A DNA stretch of 64,000 nt. Origin: Rhizophagus irregularis (taxonomy: Eukaryota; Glomeromycota; Glomeromycetes; Glomerales; Glomeraceae). Where the stretch lies: contig NC_089434.1 of assembly GCF_026210795.1 (NCBI RefSeq), positions 3,720,001 to 3,784,000 of the forward strand. The letters are read 5' to 3'. Below, piece by piece: positions 47,268-59,000 of the stretch (positions are counted from its first letter, which is position 1; each line of letters begins with the position of its first letter). A program made the translations under genes and the position numbers. Under the pieces are notes generated by a model, which worked only from the letters and a program-made list of their open reading frames with translations, was not told where the DNA came from and ran no database searches.

Positions 47268-48788
47268 TTAACAAAATAAATAATTTAATTCATCAGGTGT
47301 AACAATATTAATTCCTTGATTCTTTAATATATCAATAATTTCTAATTCTTCTTTCATCCAACCATCACCATACTTCTTAATTCCAATTGTTTTTAAAGAA
47401 TTATGAATATTTTGAAATTTACATACTTGTAATAAATATTCTTTAGATGAAGAATTATTTTCTAAAGTAAGAATCCAATATTTTAAATTAGCTTTACAAT
47501 TATTAGTAAAATAAATAAAACTTTGTAAATCAATATTAAAATCAAAAAATAAACATTCAATATAAATTAAATAATTTCCAAAATTTTTAACTAATGAAGC
47601 CATATCAATACCAAAATTTGATCCAATATTTAAGACATTTAATAATGATAAATCACATATAAATGGAATTATTGAATCAGAAAATGTTCTTGCATAAAAT
47701 CTTATACAAAAATAATTAATATTTGGGCAAGATTCTTTTACTATTTGAACTGCTTTTGTAGTAGCATTGCTAAGAGTTAACTTTAATAATGATTCATTAC
47801 AAAGATAATAAATTATTTCTTCTATGAGATCTCCCACTTCACAATACCATAATTTAAATTTTTTAAGATATAATTTACTATTAGATAAAACTACACAATT
47901 ATTAAATCCCTTACAATATAAAAATTCTAAACGTTCTAGATGTTTTAATTTTGGTATAAATGATAAACTAATTTGTTTGAAATCAACACTATCAAGTATT
48001 AATTCTTTTAAAGTTTCGGATCGAAATTCTAATTCCAAATTATATGTAATTCTTTCAGGACTATCAATATATAGGAATATTCTCTTTAATGGTTGCGATT
48101 TAATAATGTCCAAATATTTTTTCACAAATATACTCTTGATTGATTTAATCCATAACTCCAAATTAACGATACTATCACATGATTTAGGCACCATATCTAA
48201 AAATTTGGAAGTATTTTGACGTTTTCTATCACTACTTATTAAATCTAAATTAAATATCGTTAAAGACCTTAGCCTTCTAATTCCAGGTTCATAATTTGTA
48301 AAAACGGAAAATTTTGGTAGATCAATATAATTTTTTTGTGTTACATTGGCTTCGAATTCCTGAAAGGCTGTGTTTTTACGAAAAATTCTATTGTATATTG
48401 CATTTACCAACTTTTGAACTTCACAATCCAAATAATTACCATTTTCATTTGATGATTCAATAGAGGTCCTAACGTGTTCAACTAAACAATCATGATTAAT
48501 TTTTTTGACAAATTCTACGTATGCAAATAAAGGAGGTTGAGTATTTAAATTTATTGAACTAGGAATTAATGAAAGAATTTCATCCTCGTCGAAACATGAT
48601 AGTATCGTGTTTATTAATGAACAGCTAGTAAAAGTCGCAATTTGTTTGACGAAAGGATTTTGCCAAATTATAGGAATCACAACTCTACAATAATATCTAT
48701 TGAGAAATAAACAATTGTATAATGCTGAATTATCGAGAAGATTGAGTATTTTTCTAAAGCATTCGGCAGGTAAAATTGGTGAAGACAT
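47268..48788 (-). CDS. F-box protein with leucine-rich repeat region
   Basis: An intronless 506-residue frame. Residues 5-46 read LPAECFRKILNLLDNSALYN, then CLFLNRYYCRVVIPIIWQNPF. This is the F-box, with the typical Leu-Pro start and a closing V-x-I-P-I-I-W that resembles other fungal F-box proteins. F-box domains bind Skp1 and deliver substrates to SCF ubiquitin ligases. Residues about 170-490 have degenerate leucine-rich repeats: LRSLTIFNLDL, LKELILDSVDF, LERLEFLYCKGF, LKKFKLWYCEVG and LLNVLNIGSNFG. These would form the substrate-binding curve. The substrate is unknown. This arrangement is abundant in Rhizophagus. The start is the only ATG before the F-box. It sits directly downstream of a T9/A11 palindromic tract at 48791-48810, presumably promoter or 5' leader. 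No frameshift or missing core residue was seen. A 131-codon plus-strand frame inside is a shadow. Confidence 0.9.
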   Translation of the reverse strand: MSSPILPAECFRKILNLLDNSALYNCLFLNRYYCRVVIPIIWQNPFVKQIATFTSCSLINTILSCFDEDEILSLIPSSINLNTQPPLFAYVEFVKKINHDCLVEHVRTSIESSNENGNYLDCEVQKLVNAIYNRIFRKNTAFQEFEANVTQKNYIDLPKFSVFTNYEPGIRRLRSLTIFNLDLISSDRKRQNTSKFLDMVPKSCDSIVNLELWIKSIKSIFVKKYLDIIKSQPLKRIFLYIDSPERITYNLELEFRSETLKELILDSVDFKQISLSFIPKLKHLERLEFLYCKGFNNCVVLSNSKLYLKKFKLWYCEVGDLIEEIIYYLCNESLLKLTLSNATTKAVQIVKESCPNINYFCIRFYARTFSDSIIPFICDLSLLNVLNIGSNFGIDMASLVKNFGNYLIYIECLFFDFNIDLQSFIYFTNNCKANLKYWILTLENNSSSKEYLLQVCKFQNIHNSLKTIGIKKYGDGWMKEELEIIDILKNQGINIVTPDELNYLFC

Positions 48789-49292
48789 AATTTTTTTTTA
48801 AAAAAAAAAATAGGGATGAAGAACTGAACGAGATAAAGAACGAGATGAAGAATATAAGTTGCATAGATCGACTTTTTTATAACGTTTAAGGTGGTACCAG
48901 AGTTTCCTAAACCAAAAAAGTTTAAAATCTAACCTTAAAAGTTACATTTTGTTGATCATGTCAAAATAATTTAACGGAATGTTATCCCCTCATTCAAATG
49001 TTTGTTTGTCAAAAGAATATGCAGGGGGACTTGATCCTGTGTATCTATGTTACAAATAAACTAATCGTATTGTTTTTTCCGTTTAGGATAATTGAAATAA
49101 TTTTAGAGGTTTGGACTTGGGACCGAATTTATTCATATACAGTATTATCGCGAATGCTTGTTCCAATCTCAGAATATTTAGGTAATAATAATAAAATGGG
49201 AAGTCATAGTAGAATTAATATCTAGAAATTTCTACTGATTAAAATAATAAAAACATCTCAAGTTCATATCATGTAATTACGTGTTAATAAAA
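48789..49292. other. Upstream region of the F-box gene
   Basis: Begins with the T9/A11 palindrome. Otherwise AT-rich without coding signals. A 75-codon plus frame at 48998-49225 has no recognised domain. Confidence 0.4.
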
Positions 49293-49468
49293 CCCTATAA
49301 AAAATTTTATCCGTTATTTCTGTAAAAACTCCGTAAAAATGAGCCTTTCACGGATCCATTCACGGAAAATGTAAATAATTCGATAAATTCCGTGGTATAA
49401 AGTTATTAATTCAGCTTTTTACGGAAAAAAGACGAAATATAAAAAACGGATCGACTTTTTTTACAGGG
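49293..49468. mobile_element. 176 bp MITE of the CCCTATAAAAAA family
   Basis: Starts CCCTATAAAAAATTTTATCCG-like and ends CGGATCGA...TTTTTTTACAGGG. The reverse-complemented right end, CCCTGTAAAAAAAG, then CGATCCG, matches the left. The interior contains TTCACGGA twice and TTTTTACGGAAAA. No clear target duplication is seen. Confidence 0.6.
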
Positions 49469-50105
49469 AAATCGGTTCACAAGGACCTTCGGAGAAAGGT
49501 AAATATAATAGTAATCTCCGGCAGATATTGTAGCTTTTTTCTTTTAATTGTTTTATAACCCCGTCGATGATTATGTCATGATGCTTATGTTGTCTGACTG
49601 TACGGTGTTCTTTATCATAACTATTGTAGTATATTTAAATAAATTATAATAGATATACTGTACTTACGTTAGAAATACTGTATATTCGTTATTTTAAAAG
49701 ATAATAATAATAATATATAATATTCTATGCAACGACCCTAATATGAAATCTTTAATATTCGGTTTAAAGCCCAGCTGGAAATGATTAAGCGATTAAGGTT
49801 AACCAGTGAATTTTATCCGGTTCTAATATTAGGGCATGAATATTACGATGATATTACATAATCGAACGTTACGCCAACAAAAGTTACGGATTTTATAAAA
49901 AGGAAATTGATTGTTTTCTTTGAACATTTCTTAATAGTTATTAAGGAGTTCAATAGATGTTTCAAACGACAACTTTTGGTATTTTATTACTTTATACATC
50001 AAAGAATGGTGGTACCACTTAAATTGATTGGGTTATTGAAGACAAAGAAAAAAAAAATTAAATAATTTATAATGAAAAATATACATACTATACATACATA
50101 CATAC

Positions 50106-50136
<31 letters not shown>

Positions 50137-50830
50137 GTAATCAGTTAATAACGATGAATGGACACAGAAAAAAAAATTATCCATATTTTTAAAATCGAAT
50201 AAACAAGATAAATGTAAAATTATTCTTTTTTTGTATAAATTATTTTTCTATATAAATTATAAACTTGGTAATTGGATTCTAGAAAGAAGTAAATGTTTCT
50301 CAAAATTTTTTTTTAAGTTGTACTAATAAATTGGTAATGATCATTTTGTAACACTTTATATACATTTGATTTGGGGATTAAAGTTTAAGTTTAAGAAAGA
50401 AAAAAATAAATAAAAAAATAAAAATAAATAAAAAAAAATAAGAAAAAGAATTATATTGGAAAGGCTCCTAAGAAAACACAATTTTTAATATTGTTTTCAA
50501 ATTAAAATAAACAATAAAATAAATCGATTTTTTAAATTTGATATTATTTTTTATTTTTCATTTTTTTACTGATTGTTAAAAATTTTTTTGGTCATTTCAT
50601 TGATTTACCGATTTACCATGATGTTAACAAATTTGATTTCATTGATAACTCAATAAACCAATAATATTTATGGAATATATCGGCTAAATTAAAAGTTGTG
50701 TAAATAATTGTAAATATTTGTAAACAATTCGGAATTATTGATATTTAGATAATGAAAATCATGAACTAATCGGTTAATCTCTCTCTTTTTTTTAACAACT
50801 TTTTATGTTATCTCAATTTTATCACAATTT
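49469..50830. other. Intergenic with simple repeats
   Basis: No gene is supported. (CATA)n and (ATTT)n microsatellites lie at about 50091-50140. Confidence 0.4.
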
Positions 50831-50915
50831 TTCCAACGTTCATTTTTTTTCAACGTTTGTTTTTCCAACGTTCATTTTTCCAACGTTTGTTTTTTCAACG
50901 TTCGTTTTTCCAAAA
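50831..50915. repeat. ~17 bp minisatellite, about 5 copies
   Basis: Units of the form TTTTTCCAACGTT(C/T)(A/G) repeat with small length changes. Confidence 0.8.
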
Positions 50916-52499
50916 TAATAAACCAAATTATTATTATTATTTTTTTTCATATTTCTTATATTGCGCAAATATTATTTTATTTCACTTTGAAATTTTTCCC
51001 ACATCATCATAATCTTATCCAATTCTGTCTCCTAAAAATTACTCATTTTGATAAAAAATCACACGTGAACTGAACTCAAAATTTTCTGTAACGCACGCTT
51101 GGAAAAATGTGATATGAACCGTATTTTGACGATCACTCCTTTTTGAAATCGGCCAAGCCATAAAGATTGTAAATTTTAGAAATCTAGGAAAAGAATTTAT
51201 GGAATCTCTTGTTTTATAATACGAAATTATGAAATTATTGGCGGTTTAATTTTATAAACAAACAAATCTAGTAGTGGTATCATAAATTTTATTTAAAATA
51301 ACTCAACGCTGTATAATAAACAGTATAATAATGAATTTTTAAATAAACGATATATAATATTTTATTTTATTTTATTTATTTTATTTGTGGTAGAAACTAT
51401 TTTATTACTTAAAAAAATTTTTTTTTCCGGTTAAATTATCTGGTATAGTACCGTTTCACAATTCACGGGACTTTCGGCAAATATTGTTGCCGAGTTCAAA
51501 AAGACTCGCGGTCACGTGATATATATTTGAGTACGATAAACAATAGTTATTGCGTCAGTCACGCAAGATCATGCTATTATTATGAGTATCAAAATGTATA
51601 ACTAAACTGCAAAACTTATTAAAGGATTAATTTGTAGTCATATTTAACCGATAAAAAAAAATATCAATTATTTAGCCATTAACAAAAAATATCAGTCCGT
51701 CAAAATCAGCATGATCCTAATAGATTCAATATATCAGACGGTAAATATTTTTTGGTCCTCTGACTCCTCTCATTGTAAATTTTGTCTTGAAGGTAATGTT
51801 ATTTCTTTCATTTTATTTTGTTTTATAATTTGCATTTATTTTTATTTTATTTTATTTTATGGTTGATATGATTGAAAATACGCCGAAATATTTTTTTTAG
51901 TGAAACTTAGGATAAGATTATTCTTTTAAAATCATACATGTATATATTGTTGTAATGATAGTTTTTTTTTTAAAAAAAAAAGGTTGCGTAATTGCGTAAT
52001 TGTTACACTAATCAATCTAATCATACATTGATACATCATACGTATGCAAATCATACGATCATACGCATGAATGGGTTATGTAGACTTATTGTAATTATAC
52101 AAAGAGCGAGACTTGAACCAGAAAAAAATGTTATAACGAAATGACTTTATATTCTTTCTAGATCAAATTGTAGTTTCCACAAATTACGGTCACGATATTA
52201 AAATTTTTTATTTATTGAAATCGAATGGTTTGAGTGCGTTGTTCACTAGTACAGAGTTAGTAGATAGTTGTAATTTTTTTTTTAATACAAGTTTGAAAAC
52301 AAATATATTTGACGAATACATAAAATTTCTTTATTTATAAAATATAAAATAATATAAATTTAAATAACAAATACATTTTAAACAACAAATACGTAATATA
52401 TACGTAATATAAAAAAATGAAAATAATAAAAAAAAATGATAACAAAAAAATTTAAAAAAAAAATTGTATGTTAAATAAACAATTTCAAATTAATAAAAC
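50916..52499. other. Intergenic, no gene seen
   Basis: AT-rich. It includes a T10/A10 palindrome at 51962-51981, TCACGTGA near 51513 and a cluster of CATACG words near 52030-52070. No coding feature was seen. Confidence 0.4.
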
Positions 52500-53324
52500 T
52501 CAAAGTCTGGATTTTGTATTTTGGTTGTTTCCTTTATGGAATTTATTATTAAGGAACCCTTCTTTACGGAGTTTATTTACTTTATTAATGAACTCTTTAC
52601 TCTGGAATCTATGACGGAACTTTTCGAACTCTTCTTTATGGAATTCATTAAGGAACTCTGCGAGTTCTGCGAATGATTTATTTTTAATAAATTCTTGTAT
52701 CTAAAGATCAAATTTTAAAATTAATATGTGTACTTTATTTATGAAGTTAAGGAAAAATTAAACACCTACTTTACTTGCGGTAGCTTCATCTATTTTAGTC
52801 ATTTTCGGACGTTGGTCATAATTTAACGATTCAAATGTTTCTTTTAGCGCGTTTTTAATAATGTCGTTCCCTGACCCTCCTTCTTCAACAACCGTTGATT
52901 CAGTAATATATATTGTTTCATCTCCCTCTACCTTCACCTCTGTAGCCGTTTCTTGTAGGTGCTTAAGGAGTTCAGCAAATTTTGGGTCTTTGTGAGAGTT
53001 TCCACAGAAATGAGATGTTTTTTTTACATATTTAACGTATGGATGCTTTGCATTCCTTAAATGATTGAAATTGAATGGATGTTTTCCATGGTTCATGACA
53101 TCGATGTGGTTCGGGTACTTTCCAAAAATTGAACCAGGTATTTTTAATGTCGGATGCTTAATATGATTCATCTGTCCAGGGATGAATTCTTTGCTAAAGA
53201 AATCAAATGGGTTTATGGGACCGATGTTTTCGAATACAGGTTTACCATCCCGCACCAACACAATAGCGTTATTATTATTTTGAATGAAGGCAGGTTCAAG
53301 TCCTTTGTTGGTATTGGTAGACAT
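52500..53324 (-). CDS. Two-exon protein of unknown function
   Basis: Exon 1 is 53324-52770 (185 codons). The intron starts GTAGGT and ends TTTAG. Exon 2 is 52700-52500 (66 residues and TGA). The protein has 251 residues. Without splicing the frame would stop three codons after the donor, so the intron is well supported: it adds a continuation with the same composition. Residues 35-110 have His/Lys/Pro/Phe/Asn-rich spaced motifs (IKHPTLKIPG, NHGKHPFNF, NAKHPYVKYV). The middle is acidic (EVKVEGDETIYI, EEGGSG). Exon 2 encodes a charged helix with repeated F-x-x-x-F spacing (FAELAEFLNEF, EEFEKFRHRF, EFINKVNKLR). No signal peptide or membrane span is seen. I do not recognise the family. It may be a lineage-specific disordered protein. 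The start ATG begins the only long frame. Confidence 0.7.
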
Positions 53325-53560
53325 ATTAAATGAATTTTACGTTTCAATTTATGTGAATGAATTTTATTATATCAGTAATTATTTTATTTTTCTTGAAATA
53401 AAAATTTTTACGCTAAAATTGAGGGATTAAATAACTAATTTTTTTTTGTTAAATTAATTAAGAAACTGATACAACTTCAAAAAAAAAAAAATTGTATCAG
53501 CCAATTCTACCTTTGTGGGCTTCGACAACAATATGAATGTGATGTACGACATGTTTTTTA
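53325..53560. promoter_or_regulatory. Short spacer upstream of the 52500-53324 gene
   Basis: The 5' flank of the unknown gene, AT-rich with T and A runs. It holds the promoter by position only. No specific element could be identified. Confidence 0.25.
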
Positions 53561-54168
53561 CTTATCAATAATTTGTAACAAATCCAAAATAGGGTTTTTT
53601 TAGAAAAATATTTTTATTTTTATTTCATATGAAACCATCTTGATCCATGAATAAATGTGTTACTAAAATACTAAAATAAAATATATTCTCTTTATCATCA
53701 GATCAAAAAAACAAAAGAAGCTTTTTTTTTTTAAATCATCTTTCAAAAAATCTTTTTTTTGTATTGATGATAGAATGCTTTATTTAGGTTAACAAAAAAG
53801 GAATGTTTCAAAGTAAACAAAAAGTTACCAGATGACCAATTTTAAGACGTAAATTGCGTAATAAAATCATATAGAACTTGATGAAACAAGTATAGTTTTT
53901 ACGCCATTTTACTGTGGATGGCAAAAAAATTTTTTTTTATTGTATAATTAATTGATATGATTACGATAATTTTTTTTTTAAAAAAAAAATTTAAAATAAA
54001 TAAAACAAATAATAAAAATAAAATAAATAAAACAAATAATAAAAATAAAATAAATAAATAAATACGATAAATAAAATAAATAAATACAATTAATAAAATA
54101 AATAAATACAATTAATAAAATAAATAAATACAATTAATAAAATAAATACAATAAATATATGGCATAAA

Positions 54169-54600
54169 CAAAGATGCATTATCTGAAAGAGTTGTTACAT
54201 ACAATATTGCTTTATAAAGTCATTTATTGATCGAAAAAAGGTGACACAGCCATCAGACCTTATCTGTGATAATTACATATTTTTATTGTATGGCGATCAT
54301 ATGTTTTTTAAAAATTTCAAACTCCGTGTGAAACAACGATTTAGCCGTTCATATTTGCAGAAAAAAAAAATTATTTCATGTCATGTTTTTAAAATGTATA
54401 TTGTAAATGTTGACGTAATAATAATTCTATACTGTATTACATTCAATTCTTTTGTTTTGAATGATGAGACCGCCCTAAGTTATTTTAAAAAAAATAATTA
54501 AATTATAATAATCGGAGCGAAGTAATTTATTTTAACAGACTTCTATTTATCAATTACATCGCTAACATTTGTAGAATTTATCTTGTTGAAACATAAATTC
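54169..54600 (+). pseudogene. Degenerate gene-like unit (copy 1)
   Basis: The first-exon segment is truncated and broken (CATTATCTGAAAGAGTTG, then stops). The terminal-exon segment near 54538-54590 has an internal deletion that destroys its frame. An 86-codon frame at 54241-54501 spans the middle blocks of the unit, including NYIFLLYGDHMFF. It is open only because of local changes and is not clearly a gene. Confidence 0.3.
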
Positions 54601-55280
54601 TATAAATTTCTTTTTTTCTATTGATAATCTATGGATGAAACTAACAATTAATATTTAGTTTAGAGAAGTTAAAGTGTGTAGTTATGTATTCACTTTATCA
54701 TCGAAATCGGCTTATTTTGGTTTAAAAAAAATAACAAAATGAGCTTCTTATTTTGGTTAAAAAAAAAACAAAAGAAGTTCTTTTTTTCTGAAATCATCTA
54801 TTAGAACTTTTTTGTATTGGTTATTTTTCTTCGATAAGATGATAAAATGCTTTATTTAGGCTACAAAAAAGAATGCTTCTAAATAAAAGATACCAGATGA
54901 CCGAATTTTGAAACGTAAAAAATCAATAATGAACCTGAGTGAACAAGTATAGTTTTTACGCCATTTACTGTGGATAGCAGGAAAATTTTTTTTTATTGTA
55001 TAGTTAATTAATATGATTGCAATAATTTTAATTTTTTTTTTAAAAAAAAAAATTTTAAAATAAATAAAATATTACAATAAATATAATATTAATAACGACA
55101 TAAAAATAATTTATTATTTGCTACTTTAACAGTATTGTATAGCTAATCAATATGATTGCGATAATTTTAATTTGTTTTTTTAAAAAAAAAAAAATTTTAA
55201 AATAAATAAATAAAATATTACAATAAATATAATTTTATAATAACGACATAAAAATAATTTATTATTTGCTACTTTAACAG

Positions 55281-55852
55281 AGATGTCATTATCTGCATTA
55301 TCTGAAAGTGTTGTTGCATATAATATCGATTTATATAGTCATTTATGGTCTTATGGATCAAAAAAGGTAAATTTTATGTTATTATGTTACAAACTATCAT
55401 AGCTATCAGACCTTATCTAAGATCTGCCAATTCCAATTCTTGATTACATATTTTCATTGTATGGCGATCGTATGTTTTTTTAGCCTAGTCAAACTCCGCG
55501 TGAAATGACTATACATATTGAAAAAAAACTTTAAAAGTCACAATATCACTATTTTAAGTTTATCATAGTTAGCCGTTCAAAAAAAAATTTATTTCATGAT
55601 TACATTAAAATGTATAGTATTTATGTTGGCGTAGTAAATTATTTATACTGTATTACACTAACTTAAAATTCTTGTTCAGAACCACCATTTATTTAAATTA
55701 TTTTTTAAAAAAATAAGAAATAGAGATAATTATAATAATAATAAAATAATTAGAGCGAAATAAAGTTTTTCTTATTTCAACAGACTTTTATTCATCGAGA
55801 AATCATCAATGATATCGCTAACATTTGTAGAATTTATCCTGTTGAAACATAA
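55281..55852 (+). pseudogene. Gene-like unit with first and last exon candidates (copy 2)
   Basis: After TACTTTAACAG, an ATG at 55283 opens 28 codons (MSLSALSESVVAYNIDLYSH, then LWSYGSKK) ending at AAG|GTAAAT, a good donor at 55366. A terminal-exon candidate follows CAACAG at 55784-55852: TFIHREIINDIANICRIYPV, then ET and TAA. Between them, ILDYIFSLYGDRMFF (about 55438-55482) may be another coding piece. I could not join all pieces in frame. The first segment vaguely resembles the start of several helical proteins, but I make no assignment. Because the same segments are conserved in neighbouring copies while spacer runs vary, they may be or have been under selection. Confidence 0.35.
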
Positions 55853-56375
55853 ATTCTATAAATTTCTTTTTTCTATTGATAATCTATGGATGAAACTAAC
55901 AATTAATATTTAGTTTAGAGAAGTTAAAGTGTGTAGTTATGTATTCACTTTATCATCGAAATCGGCTTATTTTGGTTTAAAAAAAAATAACAAAATGAGC
56001 TTCTTATTTTGGTTAAAAAAAAAACAAAAGAAGTTCTTTTTTTCTAAAATCTTCTATAAAACTTTTTTGTATTGGTTGTTTTTCTTTGATGAGATGATAA
56101 AATGCTTTATTTAGGCTACAAAAAAGAATATTTCTAAAGAAATGATACCAGATGACCAAATCTTGAAACGTAAATATGCATAATAAAATCAATAATGAAC
56201 CTGATGTAACAAGTATAGTTTTTACGCCATTTACTGTGGATAGCAGAAATTTATTTTTATTGTATACTAGTTAATTAATATGATTGCGATAATTTTTAAT
56301 AAATAAAATATTACAATAAAATTAATTTTATAATAACGTCATAAAAATTATTTATTATTTACTACTTTAATAGAG

Positions 56376-56925
56376 ATGTCATTATCTGCATTATCTGAAA
56401 GTGTTGTTACATATAATATTGATTTATATAGTCATTTATGGTCTTATGAATCGAAAAAGGTAAATTTTATGTTATTATGTTACAAACTATCATAGCTATA
56501 TCAGACCTCATCTAAGACAATTCTTGATTACATATTTTCATTGTATGGCGATCGTATGTTTTTTTTAGCCTAGTAGAAAATTTCAAACTCCGTGTGAAAT
56601 GACGAAAAAAACTTTAATAGTCACAATATCACTATTTTAAGTTTATTATGGTTAGCCGTTCATGTTTGTGGGATTATTTTAAAACGTATATTATATTATT
56701 TTGGCGTAGTAAATTATTTATACTGTATTACACTAACTTAAAATTCTTGTTCGGAACCACCATTCATTTAAATTATCTTTAAAAAAAATAAGAAGTAGAG
56801 ATAAATAATAATAATAAAATAATTAGAGCGAAATAATTTTTTTTTATTTCAGCAGACTTCTATTCATCGAGAAACTATCAATGATAACGCTAACATTTGT
56901 AGAATTTATCTTGTTGAAACATAAA
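56376..56925 (+). pseudogene. Gene-like unit (copy 3)
   Basis: The first-exon candidate opens at the ATG at 56376 and reads MSLSALSESVVTYNIDLYSH, then LWSYESKK, up to AAG|GTAAAT at 56459. It differs from copy 2 at two residues. The terminal-exon candidate near 56857-56925 reads TSIHRETINDNANICRIYLV, then ET and a stop. The reading frame of both ends is kept despite substitutions. Confidence 0.35.
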
Positions 56926-57473
56926 ATTTCTTTTTTTCTATTTGATAATCTATGAATGAAAGAATGTGTTACTAACAATTAATATTTAATTTAGAGAAGT
57001 TAAAGTGTATAGTTTTGTATTCACTTTATCATCGAAATCAGCTTATTTGGTTAAAAAAAAAATAACAAAATGAACTTCTTATTTTGGTTAAAAAAAAAAC
57101 AAAAGAAGTTCCTTTTTTTGAAATCTTCTATCAAAACTTTTTTGTATTGGTTGTTTTTCTTTGATGAGATGATAAAATGCTTTATTTAGGCCACAAAAAA
57201 GAATATTTCTAAAGCAATGATACCAGATGACCAAATCTTGAAACGTAAATATGCATAATAAAATCAATAATGAACCTGATGGAGCAAGTATAGTTTTTAC
57301 GCCATTTACTATGGATAGCAGAAATTTTTTTTATTGTATAGTTAATTAATATGATTGCGGTAATTTAATTTTTTTTTAAAAAAAAAAAATAAATAAATAA
57401 ATAAAATATTACAATAAATATAATTTTATAATAACGACATAAAAATAATTTATTATTTGCTACTTTAATAGAG

Positions 57474-57980
57474 ATGTCATTATCTGCATTATCAGAAAGT
57501 GTTGTTGCATATAATATCGATTTATATAGTCATTTATGGTCTTATGGACCGAAAAAGGTAAATTTTATGTTATTATGTTACAAACTATCATAGTTATCAG
57601 ACCTTATCTAAGAACTGCCAATCCAATTCTTGATTACATATTTTCATTGTATGGCGATCGTATGTTTTTTTTAGCCTAGTAGAAAATTTCAAACTCCGTG
57701 TGAAATGACGAAAAAAAACTTTAATACTCACAATATCACTATTTTAAGTTTATCATGGTTAGCCATTCATGTTGTGGGAAAAAAAAATCATTATGTTGGC
57801 GTAGTAAAAAATCCTAACCTTATTTATACTGTATTACGCTAACTTAAAATTCTTGTTCGGAACAACATATAAAATAATTAGAGCGAAATAAAATTTTTTT
57901 CTTTATTTCGACAGACTTTTATTCATCGAAAAACCATCAATGATATCGCTAACATTTGTAGAATTTATCTTGTTGAAACA
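57474..57980 (+). pseudogene. Gene-like unit (copy 4)
   Basis: The first-exon candidate starts at the ATG at 57474 and reads MSLSALSESVVAYNIDLYSH, then LWSYGPKK, with the same GTAAAT donor. The terminal candidate, near 57912-57980, reads TFIHRKTINDIANICRIYLV, then ET and a stop. The spacer between them contains the ATGGCGATCGTATG and CAAACTCCGTGTG blocks common to all copies. Confidence 0.35.
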
Positions 57981-58499
57981 TAAAATTTTATAAAATTTTT
58001 TTTTTACTATTTGGTAATCTATGGATGAAAGAATGCGTTACTAACAATTAATATTTGGCTTAGTCATAAATATCAAATTAAAGTGTGTATCCACTTTATC
58101 ATCAAATCAGCTTATTTTGGTTAAAAAAGAAAAAACAAAGAAAGCTTTTTTTTTTTGAAGTCATCTATTAAAACTTTATTGTATTGATTGTTTTTCTTTG
58201 ATAAGGAGATAAAATGCTTTTATTTAGGTTACAAAAAAAGAATATTTTTAAAGATAAGATACCAGATGACCAAATTTTGAAACGTAAATAGTATGCATAA
58301 TAAAATTAATAATGAGAACCTGATGGAACAAGTAATAGTCTTTACGCCATTTATTGTGGATAGTAGAAAAATTTTTTTATTGTATAATTAATTGATATGA
58401 TTGCGATAATTTTTTTTTTGTTAAAAAAATTTAAAATAAGTAAAATAACATAATAAAATAATACAATAAATATAATTTTTATAATAACGACATAAAAAA

Positions 58500-59000
58500 C
58501 AATTTATTTTATTTGTTAATTTACAGAGTTGCATACAATATTGCTTTATAAAGTCATATTTACGAGTCAAAAAAAGATAATTTTTAGCGATCGTATGGTT
58601 TTTTAGTCTAGTAGAAAATTTCAAACTCCGTGTGAAATAACCATACATATTGAAAAAAAAACTTTAATAGTCACAACATCTCTATTTTAAAATATTCCCA
58701 TTCATCATAATTAGCCGTTCATATGTGCAGAAAAAAATTATTTTACGACTATATTAAAATATATATTATATATTATCGGCGTAGTAAAAATCCCACCTTA
58801 TTTATACTGTATTACAATAACTTAAAATTCTTTTGTTTTGAATGTTTCGGAACTAAACATAAATTATTTAAGTTATTAAAAGAAAAGATTATTATAATAA
58901 TAAAATATTTGAGCAAATTAAAATATTTTTTTATTTATTTATTTCAATAGACTTCTTATTCGTCGAGAAACCATTGTGAAATATAATATTCTATAAAATT
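58500..59000 (+). pseudogene. Degenerate gene-like unit (copy 5)
   Basis: Only traces of the first-exon segment (GTTGCATACAATATTGC near 58529) and a shortened terminal segment (GACTTCTTATTCGTCGAGAAA near 58950) remain. The 75-codon frames at 58421-58648 and 58723-58950 are products of the repeat and are not called. Confidence 0.3.

Noticed and set aside
47824-48219. 131-codon plus-strand frame
   Set aside because: Antisense shadow of the F-box gene.
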